Source: DATMQA01 sp035566895
GTDB lineage: Bacteria; Verrucomicrobiota; Verrucomicrobiia; Limisphaerales; UBA8199
DNA: 64,000 nt
Direction of reading: 5' to 3'
NCBI GenBank assembly: GCA_035566895.1
Contig: DATMQA010000158.1
Span: 1-64,000 of the forward strand
Shown: piece by piece, positions 1 to 7,810 of the stretch
Layout of the letters: each line of letters opens with the position of its first letter
How positions within the stretch are numbered: position 1 is the stretch's first letter
Position numbers and translations under genes: made by a program
The notes under the pieces: model-generated
Told to the model about the DNA's origin: nothing
Seen by the model: the letters and a program-made list of their open reading frames with translations, nothing else
Databases searched by the model: none

Positions 1-377
1 GTCCGGGCATGTTCGGCGGCATCGGCGACGACCAGGTCGCCCCAGCGTCCGGCATGGGAGTCAGAGGCGACTTCGAGGGCGGTGCTGAGCCGTTCCTGGA
101 GGCGCTGGCGGCCATCCACCCAGCGGGCGACTTCACTCAGGGAGGGTTTGCGCCACCCGCCCAACAGCAGGCCGCCGAAAAGACAAAGGAAAGGAACCAG
201 AGCCGCGAGCAACAAAGTCCACGCAGGCACGGGCAGCAGGTGATAAGCCCCGGCGACCAACAGGGAGATAACGGCTCCGACGAGCAACCCGTGCCAAAGG
301 CCGCGCAGGGCTCGAGCCCAGCGACGACGCCTGGCCGCCCGTTCGAGCGCCGATTGGATGATCTGGAGTTCGCTCAT
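1..377 (-). CDS. Membrane protein, N-terminal part (runs off the window)
   Basis: An open frame starts at an ATG at 377 and reads to the window edge without a stop, giving about 125 residues that begin MSELQIIQSALERAARRRR. An Arg-rich cytoplasmic segment is followed by two hydrophobic stretches (about residues 30-45 and 52-68), so this is an inner-membrane protein with two helices near its N terminus. After the helices comes an amphipathic region containing ARWVDGRQRLQERLSTALE, which resembles the start of large DUF4175-like membrane proteins of Planctomycetes and Verrucomicrobia. That family link is from memory and uncertain. Overlapping frames on both strands look like shadows, because only this frame gives a coherent membrane protein. 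The gene is divergent from the thioredoxin-like gene at 559. Confidence 0.6.
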   Translation of the reverse strand, partial: MSELQIIQSALERAARRRRWARALRGLWHGLLVGAVISLLVAGAYHLLPVPAWTLLLAALVPFLCLFGGLLLGGWRKPSLSEVARWVDGRQRLQERLSTALEVASDSHAGRWGDLVVADAAEHAR

Positions 378-558
378 GGCCCGGGCCAAACCTGCCGCAT
401 TTACGCGTGTTTGGCCAGCAAATAAATAGACACTGCGGGAAGGAAAACGTTCCGAGGAATTGGACTAAGTGTGGTGCCGGAGTTTGGATTCGGCTTAGGG
501 GACCTAGGGGAAAGAATTCCGGATTGCTCCTGCACAGGCGGTCATTTATTGTCGGATC

Positions 559-2079
559 GTGAAGCCGCCCCAAATTCTCGTCCTCGCCCTCGCTCTACTA
601 TTGGCCGTGTCGGGTTGGACGGCGGAATCGCTGCCGTGGGAAAAAGATTACGCTACCGCATTGGCCAAGGCCAAGGCGGAGAAGCGCCCGTTGTTCCTCA
701 TGCTGACCGCGACCTGGTGCGGGCCTTGCAAGATGCTGGAGCGCCAAACGCTGCCAGAGCGGTCCATCCGCGACGGCCTGAAGGAGTTTGTGTGGGTGCA
801 AGCATTCGAGGATGAGGCGTTGAATAAAAAATTCAACCTGGGCGGCTATCCCACGCTCGTGTTCCTCGACTCGGCCACCGAGCGGGTCCTGGCCCGAACC
901 AGCGGCTATCAGACGCCGCGTCCTTTTTTGCGCAATATCATTGCCGCGCGCAAGGCCGGCGGGCTGCCGCTGGGCAAAGAAATGCAGGACATAGTCGCAA
1001 AAACTTTCGCACCTGATCGCGCCCGCATCATGGAGTTAGTCACCGGCGGCAACCTTGAGGAGTTGATGAAGTATCTCGCGCCGGCTCAAAACGACCCTTA
1101 CCGGGAGAATAACTTCTTCGTGGCCAAAGTGATTCCCCCACCGGGTATCAGTACGGCCGAGCTTGTGGTTCGGGCCAGAACAGACGAGGTCGTACCTGAA
1201 TCCGGCGTCTTCCTGGTTCCCATTCCGCGTGACGCCGGTGACGCCCGTTTCACCGTCATTGCGCCTGGTTGCAAAAGCGTTTCCGAGCCGCTTCGCTTCG
1301 AGCCAAACACTGCTGTCGCCTCGCGCGAGTTCAAGTTACAGCGACTCACCCCGAAAGCCGCGGCGAGGTTCAGTGGCCGCGTACTGCTGCCGATTGGCAA
1401 ACCCGCCTCCAATGCCATAGTCCGAATCTGCGATTGGGGGGTGGAACGCACCGACGGCGACGGGCGGTTCCAATTCGAGAGCGTCTCGCCTGGCAACTTT
1501 GAGGTCCGCGCGGAATATCCGGGCGGAGAATTTCAGGAACAACTGGATTTTGCTTCCGGCCAGGAAATGAAAAGAGACCTGCGGCTTGAGGCAATGACAA
1601 CGGTCGGCATCCGCTGGGCGGTGCAAACCAAGGAAGGCTCGCGCGAACTCGCCGGGCCTGGCGTTCGCACCGGTGAAGCCTGCTTCAGTGTGAAGCACAG
1701 CCGGTTCCTGCTGGAGCGCGGGGCGGAAGTGCGCGTGTATTGGGGCAGCGATTTCATGCTCAAGGACAACTGGGAGAGTGTGCGCCAGTATATCAAACAG
1801 CCGCAACTCGCGGCGCTCGAAGCGGCCGGTCCCGATGCGCCGGTTTTCTGGCTCTTCGATGCGACCGACCATCCGACCGGTTTGCATGCCGAACAGGCTC
1901 GGTTTGACGATATTTTGCGGGTCAACAACGGGCAGCCATTCGACGAAAAGAGTTACTTCAAGTTCCTGCGCGGCGACCTGGTACGCAAAGGCGACGTTTA
2001 TACGCTGCGTGGTGTGCGCAAAGATTGCTATGCCAAAATGGAGATCACCGATGTCACCATCGTTCCCAAGAAGCAGTGA
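559..2079 (+). CDS. Secreted thioredoxin-fold protein with carboxypeptidase-regulatory-like domain
   Basis: The 506-residue product starts at GTG 559, which gives a clean signal peptide (hydrophobic LVLALALLLAVSG, then Ala-Glu), so export to the periplasm is likely. Residues about 25-130 form a thioredoxin fold with the redox motif WCGPC at 53-57 and the cis-Pro segment GGYPTLVF. This is the usual signature of thiol-disulfide exchange. Residues about 268-345 look like a carboxypeptidase-regulatory-like beta-sandwich (SGRVLLPIGKPASNAIV, then TDGDGRFQFESVSPG). The last 160 residues are not recognised. Fusion of a thioredoxin to such a domain suggests a role in periplasmic or surface protein handling; the substrate is unknown. 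A hairpin follows the stop. Confidence 0.75.
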   Translation: MKPPQILVLALALLLAVSGWTAESLPWEKDYATALAKAKAEKRPLFLMLTATWCGPCKMLERQTLPERSIRDGLKEFVWVQAFEDEALNKKFNLGGYPTLVFLDSATERVLARTSGYQTPRPFLRNIIAARKAGGLPLGKEMQDIVAKTFAPDRARIMELVTGGNLEELMKYLAPAQNDPYRENNFFVAKVIPPPGISTAELVVRARTDEVVPESGVFLVPIPRDAGDARFTVIAPGCKSVSEPLRFEPNTAVASREFKLQRLTPKAAARFSGRVLLPIGKPASNAIVRICDWGVERTDGDGRFQFESVSPGNFEVRAEYPGGEFQEQLDFASGQEMKRDLRLEAMTTVGIRWAVQTKEGSRELAGPGVRTGEACFSVKHSRFLLERGAEVRVYWGSDFMLKDNWESVRQYIKQPQLAALEAAGPDAPVFWLFDATDHPTGLHAEQARFDDILRVNNGQPFDEKSYFKFLRGDLVRKGDVYTLRGVRKDCYAKMEITDVTIVPKKQ

Positions 2080-2082
2080 GCA

Positions 2083-2109
2083 AGAGGGGCCTGGCTCGCT
2101 AGGTCCTCT
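2083..2109. terminator. Possible bidirectional terminator hairpin
   Basis: Four bases after the stop of the thioredoxin-like gene, AGAGGGGCCT can pair with AGGTCCTCT across an 8-base loop, with one bulge. It lies between convergent genes. There is no clear T-tract, so intrinsic termination is uncertain. Confidence 0.3.
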
Positions 2110-2220
2110 GTTGGTGGCGAACGATTCGACCCGCGGCTGGTTTCGAGGACGTGGCTTAAGTCTGTTTCTTTTTCGAATCTTCCCCTCTTCGCCGCTCGAT
2201 GCTTCCGCGAAGCTCCGCTA

Positions 2221-2457
2221 TTATTGCCGTTCGTACTCACCCTTGCTGACTCGTTTCAGCACCGTGAAGCCTGCTTTCTTGGCGTCCGAGATCGACACGG
2301 TTTTAGGCGAGTTGAATTGGGAGAACACTTTCCGCACCGGTTTCTTGCAGGCGGGGCATTTGGTCAAAGGCGGGGCCGAGAGCGGGCGGCGCAAGGTGAA
2401 CTTGCCACCGCAGACCTTGCAGTCGCCTTCGCAGAGTTCGTATTCGTACAACGGCAT
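2221..2457 (-). CDS. FmdB-family zinc ribbon protein
   Basis: This small 78-residue protein begins MPLYEYELCEGDCKVCGGKF. Cysteines at 9, 13, 16, 34 and 37 form a zinc-ribbon-like arrangement, followed by a basic segment (KKPVRKVFSQFNSPK). The MP-x-YEY opening and paired Cys motifs are typical of the FmdB family, named for a putative regulator of formamidase expression, though most members have no proven function. The protein is probably cytoplasmic. It is convergent with the upstream thioredoxin-like gene and stands alone. The family call is firm and the role is unknown. Confidence 0.75.
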   Translation of the reverse strand: MPLYEYELCEGDCKVCGGKFTLRRPLSAPPLTKCPACKKPVRKVFSQFNSPKTVSISDAKKAGFTVLKRVSKGEYERQ

Positions 2458-3080
2458 GAGTGTTCAGTTCCCGGGCTTCAGTCCACAGTCTTCGAGCCGG
2501 TCATTTAACCCAAAGTCCAAGGTCCAAAGTCGGAAGTCAAGGAGCACCGGCGCTCGGCAAGTCCGGGACCAAGAGGCTAGCATATAATAGATTACCAACG
2601 TGGGCGGAAAAGGGGATTTCGGTCTGGATAGGTCCGGATGGGTCTGGGTGGGTCTGGATGAGTCCGGATTTTTGGCTCGAGGTGCCTGACTGATCCTGAG
2701 TAATCCGGACCGACGGGGAGGTTTTAACCGGAGTGATCTGGACCGGTTACCAGCGGTTACCAATAAGTTACCAAGAACAGAGGAGTAACGGGGGTGACGA
2801 GTGACAAGCGGCGGGGTGCACCGGTGCACCCGTCCCAGAGGTGAGTGACGGGGTGACGGGAGGATGATGGATGGAGGATGATGGATGATGGGGGCGGGAC
2901 GGGAAAACGTTGCGCGCGCGCACACTACGTGTTTTTTACAGGGGTTGACACGTTGACAACGCCCTGTTTACCGATGGATTGTGCGTTTCAGGGGTTGCCA
3001 AAGTCGCGATCCCTAAGGGTTGACACCGCTATAGGATCTCGCCACTTGCAACCCGCCAGCGTGCAACCTACATTCCGCCG
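2458..3080. other. Repeat-rich intergenic region upstream of prfB
   Basis: No convincing gene is present in these 623 bases; open frames here are made of repeats. The region holds a block of GGTCTGGAT/GGTCCGGAT words (about 2621-2668), a triple GTTACCA cluster (about 2746-2772), a perfect 18-base palindrome (2814-2831) and GATGGATG-type simple repeats (about 2863-2890). It also holds three TTGACA hexamers at 2945, 2953 and 3020. One of these could be the -35 box of prfB, but none has a good -10 at normal spacing. Confidence 0.55.
2814..2831. repeat. Perfect 18-bp palindrome
   Basis: GGGTGCACCGGTGCACCC is its own reverse complement. It sits about 250 bases upstream of prfB in repeat-rich DNA. 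It could be a protein-binding dyad or part of a dispersed element; nothing in the context decides between them. Confidence 0.6.
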
Positions 3081-4227
3081 ATGTTTGAGACGATTCGAGC
3101 TGAACTGACGACCGCCGCCGATAAACTAGCCCATCTGCGGAGGTTTCTTTGACGTACCTGGGACGCAGAAGCGGCTGGGCGAGCTCAACGCCCTGATGTC
3201 GGCCGATGGGTTTTGGAACAACCGCGAGCAGGCCCAAACTCTCATCCAGGAAGCCAATAACCTCCGCAATAAAATCGAGCCGCTGCTCCAGGCCGAGAAG
3301 CAACTGGAAGACTTTCGGGTGATGGTGGAGTTGGGCGAGGCCGAACCGGAGCCGGCCCAGGCCAAAATCCAGCAGGAGCTGGAAGGGGACCTTGCCAGGT
3401 TTTTCAAGGACCTGGAGGCGCTGGAGTTAAAGGTTTTCCTCAGCGGACCTCACGATCAGAGCAACTGTATTGTCAGCATCAATTCCGGGGCGGGCGGCAC
3501 CGAGTCCTGCGATTGGGCCAACATGCTGCTGCGGATGTACCAGCGGTGGGCCGAGGCGCGTGGCTGGAAGGTGGAAGTCGAAGATGTGCTGCCGGGCGAA
3601 GCCGCCGGCATCAAGAGCGCGACGGTCATTTTCACCGGCGAAAACGCTTACGGGTTCACCAAGGCCGAGCGAGGAGTGCATCGGCTGGTGCGCATTTCGC
3701 CTTTTGATTCCAACAAGCGGAGGCACACCAGCTTCGCCAGCGTCGATGTGATTGCCGAAATCGAGGAAACCTCGAGTGAAGTTGTCATCCCACCCAGCGA
3801 ATTGAAGGTCGACACCTTCCGTTCCGGCGGCAAGGGCGGCCAGAATGTCAACAAGGTGGAGACGGCCGTGCGCATCACGCATCTGCCGACCAACACGGTG
3901 GCGGCCTCGCAAAGCCAGCGCTCGCAACACCAGAACCGGGCGACCGCGATGAAGCTGCTGCTCTCAAAGCTTTTTGCGCAGCGGCAAGACGCGCAAAAGG
4001 CCGAGATGGAGCGGTTTTACGGAGAAAAGGGAAGCGTTTCGTGGGGGAACCAGATTCGCAGTTATGTTTTTCAGCCTTATCGCATGGTCAAGGACCTGCG
4101 CACCGGAGTCGAAACGAGCAACGTCCAGGCGGTGATGGACGGGGAGCTCGACCCATTTGTCATCGGCTGGCTGCGCGCGGGGTGCCCGCTCAAACGGATG
4201 CAGGGGATAAAGGATGAAGAAGAGTAA
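3081..4227 (+). CDS. prfB: Peptide chain release factor 2 (programmed +1 frameshift)
   Basis: RF2 ends translation at UGA and UAA. The gene is read in two frames. ATG 3081 encodes 23 residues (MFETIRAELTTAADKLAHLR, then RFL) up to an in-frame TGA at 3150. A +1 slip on CTT continues in the frame that runs from GAC 3151 to TAA 4225-4227, giving about 381 residues. The tripeptide anticodon SPF is in VRISPFDSNKRRHTSF, and the catalytic GGQ loop is in RSGGKGGQNVNKVETAVRI. Length and motifs fit RF2, and RF1 is excluded by SPF and by the frameshift. A start at 3196 would drop the conserved N terminus. The 3' end overlaps trpC by 14 bases. Confidence 0.95.
3139..3153 (+). promoter_or_regulatory. RF2 programmed +1 frameshift site
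   Basis: The sequence GGAGG TTT CTT TGA C contains an internal Shine-Dalgarno-like GGAGG three bases before the slippery CTT, then the stop TGA followed by C. The arrangement matches the well-known bacterial prfB autoregulatory site: low RF2 slows termination at TGA and favours the slip. Confidence 0.92.
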
Positions 4228-5059
4228 ATCCCAAGTGACGATTCTCGACAAAATTGTTGAAGACAAACGACGGGAAGTGGCGCGTTTGCCGCAAGGCACT
4301 GTCACGGCCGCGGACCTGAAAGCCGCCGTGCAGGCCCGGGGCGAGCGGCGGGATTTCCTGGCCGCGCTGCGTCATCCCCGCACCGGTGCGCTGGCCCTCA
4401 TTGCCGAGGTCAAGAAGGCCTCGCCCTCTGCCGGGATCATTCGCGCCGATTTTGACCCGGTCCGGATCGCCCGCGAATACGAAGCGGCCGGCGCCACTTG
4501 CTTATCGGTGCTGACCGACGAGAAATATTTTCAGGGCTCGCTGGAGCATCTGAAGCAAATCCGCCGGGCGGTGAAGCTGCCGTTGCTGCGGAAGGATTTT
4601 ATCATCGACGAGCGGCAAATTCTCGAGGCGGTCCAATGGGGTGCCGATGCGATTCTGCTGATCCTGGCGATCTTGAGCGATGAGCAGGTGAAACATTTTC
4701 ATTCGCTGGCGACCGAGGCGGGCCTGGCGGCCCTGGTTGAGGCGCATGATGAAGGGGAGCTGGACCGCGCGATGTCGGCGGGCGCCCAGCTCATCGGCGT
4801 GAACAACCGCGACCTGAAAACGTTCAAGGTGGACCTGGGGACGACTGAACGGCTTGCCTCGCGCTTGTTTTCCAGCGCGGGCATCACCGATCACGTGTCG
4901 GCTATGACGGCTTCACGACTGCTGGTCGCCGAAAGCGGGATTCATACCCGCGCTGATGTTGAGCGGTTGGCCAAATGCGGCGCGCGGGCGATTCTGGTAG
5001 GTGAATCGCTGCTGCGGGATGGGGACGTTGGCGTGAAAATCAAGGAGTTACTCGGCTAA
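4214..5059 (+). CDS. trpC: Indole-3-glycerol-phosphate synthase
   Basis: This 281-residue TIM-barrel enzyme converts 1-(2-carboxyphenylamino)-1-deoxyribulose 5-phosphate to indole-3-glycerol phosphate in tryptophan synthesis. Family motifs in order are ILDKIVEDKRREVARLP at the N terminus, LIAEVKKASPSAGII with the catalytic Lys, LLRKDFIIDERQI, LIGVNNRDLKTF, and AESGIHTRADVERL with GARAILVGESLL for phosphate binding. The length is slightly above the usual 255-270. The start at 4214 overlaps the prfB end by 14 bases with AAAGG upstream, suggesting translational coupling. No other trp genes are adjacent. Confidence 0.93.
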   Translation: MKKSKSQVTILDKIVEDKRREVARLPQGTVTAADLKAAVQARGERRDFLAALRHPRTGALALIAEVKKASPSAGIIRADFDPVRIAREYEAAGATCLSVLTDEKYFQGSLEHLKQIRRAVKLPLLRKDFIIDERQILEAVQWGADAILLILAILSDEQVKHFHSLATEAGLAALVEAHDEGELDRAMSAGAQLIGVNNRDLKTFKVDLGTTERLASRLFSSAGITDHVSAMTASRLLVAESGIHTRADVERLAKCGARAILVGESLLRDGDVGVKIKELLG

Positions 5060-5105
5060 GAGTCCAACCACAAAGCCACACAGAGCGGCAGAGCCGCGAT
5101 CAAAG

Positions 5106-5141
5106 AGTTAAATAAGTTAAAAAGAGTTAAAAGAGTTAAAT
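5106..5141 (+). repeat. AGTTAAA simple repeat
   Basis: Four AGTTAA words start at 5106, 5115, 5125 and 5134, just upstream of the ligA start. Similar simple repeats occur in other gaps of this window. Confidence 0.6.
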
Positions 5142-5150
5142 GCGGGACAT

Positions 5151-7196
5151 ATGACGCAGGACGAAGCCAGGAACCGTCACAACCAACTCGTTGAAGAAAT
5201 TCGCCAGCACGATTACGCCTACTACATCCTTGCCCAGCCCAGCATTTCCGACCAGGAATACGACCGGCTTTATCACGAGCTGTTAGACCTCGAAAGGAAG
5301 TTTCCCCAGCTCGTCACACCCGACTCGCCCTCGCAACGGGTCAGCGAGCAGCCGATGAAGGAGTTCAAGCAAGCGCGGCACCTCAAACCGATGACCAGCC
5401 TGGACAATACTTATTCGCAAGAGGAGTTGCGCGAGTTTGTCAACCGGGTCCAAAGACTGCTGCCCGACGAAAAGCTGGAGTGGATTGTAGAGCCGAAGAT
5501 CGACGGGGTGGCCATCAATCTACGTTATGAAAATGGGACTTTTACCTGCGGCGCGACGCGCGGAGACGGCACCACCGGCGACGATATCACGACGAATCTG
5601 CGAACGATTCGGAGCATCCCGGCCCGGCTCCGCGCCGCCAGCAAGCACGATGGCATCCCAACGGTGCTGGAAGTCCGGGGCGAAGCGTATTTGACCAAAA
5701 GCGGTTTTGAGAAGCTCAACGTGGAGCGCAAGGCAGCAGGGGAGGAACAATTCGCCAATGCGCGCAATTCCGCCGCCGGGTCGCTCAAGCAGCTTGATCC
5801 GCGCATCGTCGCCAAGCGCCCGCTGGCCGTGTTTCTGTACGGGGTCGGCCACGTCGAAGGCGCCGCCCATCGGCCGCAGACACAATCCGAAATGCTGGCC
5901 TGGCTCAAATCACTGGGGTTTAGAACACCCGAAAAGACCTGGCACTGCACTTCGGCGGAGGAACTGCTCGAGGCGATCAACGAATTGGATAAGCTGCGCC
6001 GCAAATTTGCCTATGAGACTGACGGGGCGGTTATCAAACTCAACTCGTTTGCCCAGCGGGAGAAGGCGGGGTTCACGTCCAAAGCGCCGCGCTGGGCCAT
6101 CGCGTACAAATACGCTGCCGAGCAGGCCGAGACACTGCTCAAGGGCATCACCGTCCAGGTTGGCCGCACCGGCGCGCTTACGCCGGTGGCCGAGCTGGAG
6201 CCGGTGTTCCTGGCGGGCAGCACGATCAGCCGGGCGACGCTGCACAACGAAGATTACATCCGGCAGAAGGACATCCGCCTGGGCGATACCGTGACCATTG
6301 AGAAGGCAGGGGAAGTTATTCCGGCGGTCGTCGATGTAGTGCTCACCAGGCGCACGGGCAAAGAAGCCCCGTTTCGATTTCCGAAGACGTGTCCGGAGTG
6401 CGGTTCGAGGATCTCGCGGGCGCCGGGAATTGTTCCGGGCGATGAAGGGGTGGTCTGGCGATGCCTCAACCCCGATTGCCCGGCGCAGGTGCGAGGGCGC
6501 ATCGAGCACTGGTGCGCGCGCGGGGCGATGGACATCGAGGGCGGGGGCGAGGTGCTGGCGCGCCAACTCGTGGGCTCTGGGCTGGTGCGCGACGTGTCCG
6601 ACCTCTACTCGCTCAAGCTTTCCGAGGTCGCCAATCTCGAACGCATGGGCGAAAAATCGGCGCAGAACTTCCTGGACGGAGTGGCTGCCAGTAAAGGGCG
6701 CGACCTGTGGCGGGTGCTTTACGGGCTGGGGATCCTGCATGTCGGGGCCGGCGCCGCGAAGGCGCTGGGCCGCTGTTTCCCGGCGCTCGACGAAGTGTTT
6801 GCGGCCAGTGTGGACCAATTGACCGAATGCGAAGATATCGGCGAAGTGATTGCCCAGAGCGTCGTCCAATGGCATGGAGACAAGGGAAACCAAAAGCTGC
6901 TCGATAAGCTGCGCAAGGCCGGTGTGAATTTCAAATCCGAGCTCTACCAGCCTCAGGCCAAAGCCGGTCCGCTGGCAGGCAAGACGTTTGTGCTCACGGG
7001 CACCTTGCCGAAGCTCAAACGGGAAGAGGCGGCGGCTAGAATCGAAGCGGCGGGAGGGAGAGTGAGCGGCAGTGTCAGCAAGAAGACCGATTACGTAGTG
7101 GCGGGTGAAGAGGCCGGCTCCAAACTCGACAAAGCGCAGAAGTTGGGGGTTAAGATCATCGACGAAGGAGAGTTACTGAAATTGTGTGGAGGGTGA
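5151..7196 (+). CDS. ligA: NAD-dependent DNA ligase
   Basis: This 681-residue enzyme seals nicks during replication and repair, using NAD+. Visible domains are: Ia (HDYAYYILAQPSISDQEYDRL) for NMN binding; the adenylation domain with EPKIDGVAINLRYE and Lys116 as the AMP-accepting residue; the OB fold (LGDTVTIEKAGEVIP); a four-Cys zinc finger (CPECGSRI, then CLNPDCPAQ); helix-hairpin-helix repeats (LERMGEKSAQNFL, LGILHVGAGAAKAL); and a C-terminal BRCT domain (AGKTFVLTGTLPKLKREEA). Full length and all key residues are present. It is probably transcribed alone; a palindromic element follows the stop. Confidence 0.96.
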   Translation: MTQDEARNRHNQLVEEIRQHDYAYYILAQPSISDQEYDRLYHELLDLERKFPQLVTPDSPSQRVSEQPMKEFKQARHLKPMTSLDNTYSQEELREFVNRVQRLLPDEKLEWIVEPKIDGVAINLRYENGTFTCGATRGDGTTGDDITTNLRTIRSIPARLRAASKHDGIPTVLEVRGEAYLTKSGFEKLNVERKAAGEEQFANARNSAAGSLKQLDPRIVAKRPLAVFLYGVGHVEGAAHRPQTQSEMLAWLKSLGFRTPEKTWHCTSAEELLEAINELDKLRRKFAYETDGAVIKLNSFAQREKAGFTSKAPRWAIAYKYAAEQAETLLKGITVQVGRTGALTPVAELEPVFLAGSTISRATLHNEDYIRQKDIRLGDTVTIEKAGEVIPAVVDVVLTRRTGKEAPFRFPKTCPECGSRISRAPGIVPGDEGVVWRCLNPDCPAQVRGRIEHWCARGAMDIEGGGEVLARQLVGSGLVRDVSDLYSLKLSEVANLERMGEKSAQNFLDGVAASKGRDLWRVLYGLGILHVGAGAAKALGRCFPALDEVFAASVDQLTECEDIGEVIAQSVVQWHGDKGNQKLLDKLRKAGVNFKSELYQPQAKAGPLAGKTFVLTGTLPKLKREEAAARIEAAGGRVSGSVSKKTDYVVAGEEAGSKLDKAQKLGVKIIDEGELLKLCGG

Positions 7197-7200
7197 GCGA

Positions 7201-7303
7201 AAATCCGAAGGATGATGGAAATTGGCAGAATGATTAGGGCAGAATAATTTCTGTAATCATTGTGCCCCAATCATTCTGCCAATGGCTTTCGGCCTTCGGA
7301 TTT
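7201..7303. repeat. REP-like palindromic element
   Basis: Two 29-base arms (7221-7249 and 7255-7283) are inverted copies with 26 of 29 matches around a 5-base loop. They are enclosed by a second perfect pair, AAATCCGAAGG (7201-7211) and CCTTCGGATTT (7293-7303). The core word is GGCAGAATGATT. The whole resembles a miniature inverted-repeat or REP-type element and could also stop transcription from ligA. An antisense frame through it is made of repeat sequence and is not a gene. Confidence 0.7.
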
Positions 7304-7666
7304 CGGGGTTCGGATTTATCATCAGCGCGGCGATCTTTTTTCAAGCTGCTGAAAATCGAACACCCGAAAACGACTCCGGTTGGCGAGGCGGTTGGCTGAG
7401 TCCGCGGTTTTTGCGCTGATTTCACGCGGTTGCGGGAAAGTTCTTGCGGTGCAGGTAGACCGGGTGCGGAGCGGTATGCCGATTGCTAAGGGACTCCTTC
7501 AAAACAGCAGGGTGAGTCTGGAATATTGCGCGGGCGGCGCAGCGCTTTCTTCGCAGCCGACTAAGGCGCGACAGCCGCGGTCAAAAGCAACAATACGCCG
7601 AAATATCGCCCGGGATTTGTCACCAGTCTGTCACCAAATTGTTAATAACTTTTGGGCACTAATCGC
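7304..7666. other. Intergenic DNA with no recognised gene
   Basis: Between the palindromic element and the candidate promoter no frame resembles a known protein. A 111-codon frame from 7380 has no homology clue or good ribosome site and is left uncalled. Confidence 0.45.
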
Positions 7667-7694
7667 TTGCATTTTTGTGGGACACAGTTATAAC
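7667..7694 (+). promoter_or_regulatory. Candidate sigma-70 promoter
   Basis: TTGCAT (7667-7672), a 16-base spacer and TATAAC (7689-7694) lie in a locally AT-rich stretch about 115 bases before the secreted CHRD protein start. The -10 box matches five of six consensus bases. Confidence 0.42.
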
Positions 7695-7810
7695 CTATGT
7701 CAAACATTAAGCTGATGCTCGAACGGGACCGGCATCTCAGGCGCGGGCTGTCTCCAGCGGCGCCCTAATCGCGGACTCCCTGAGAAACACCATCAATGGA
7801 ACGAAGTACT

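Noticed and set aside
9..425. Plus-strand frame of 138 codons at the window start
   Set aside because: It is antisense to a coherent membrane protein frame (377 down to 1) with two helices; the plus-strand product is low-complexity Arg/Gln/Pro.
2464..2925. Minus-strand frame of 153 codons between the FmdB gene and prfB
   Set aside because: Its product is built from dispersed repeat words (for example LDFRLWTLDFGL) and has no domain or good start.
3196..4227. prfB called from the internal ATG at 3196
   Set aside because: The upstream frame with the CTT-TGA-C shift site restores the conserved RF2 N terminus.
7234..7425. Short minus-strand frame across the palindromic element
   Set aside because: It consists of the inverted repeat (WQNDWGTMITEIIL); such frames are common artefacts of REP-like elements.
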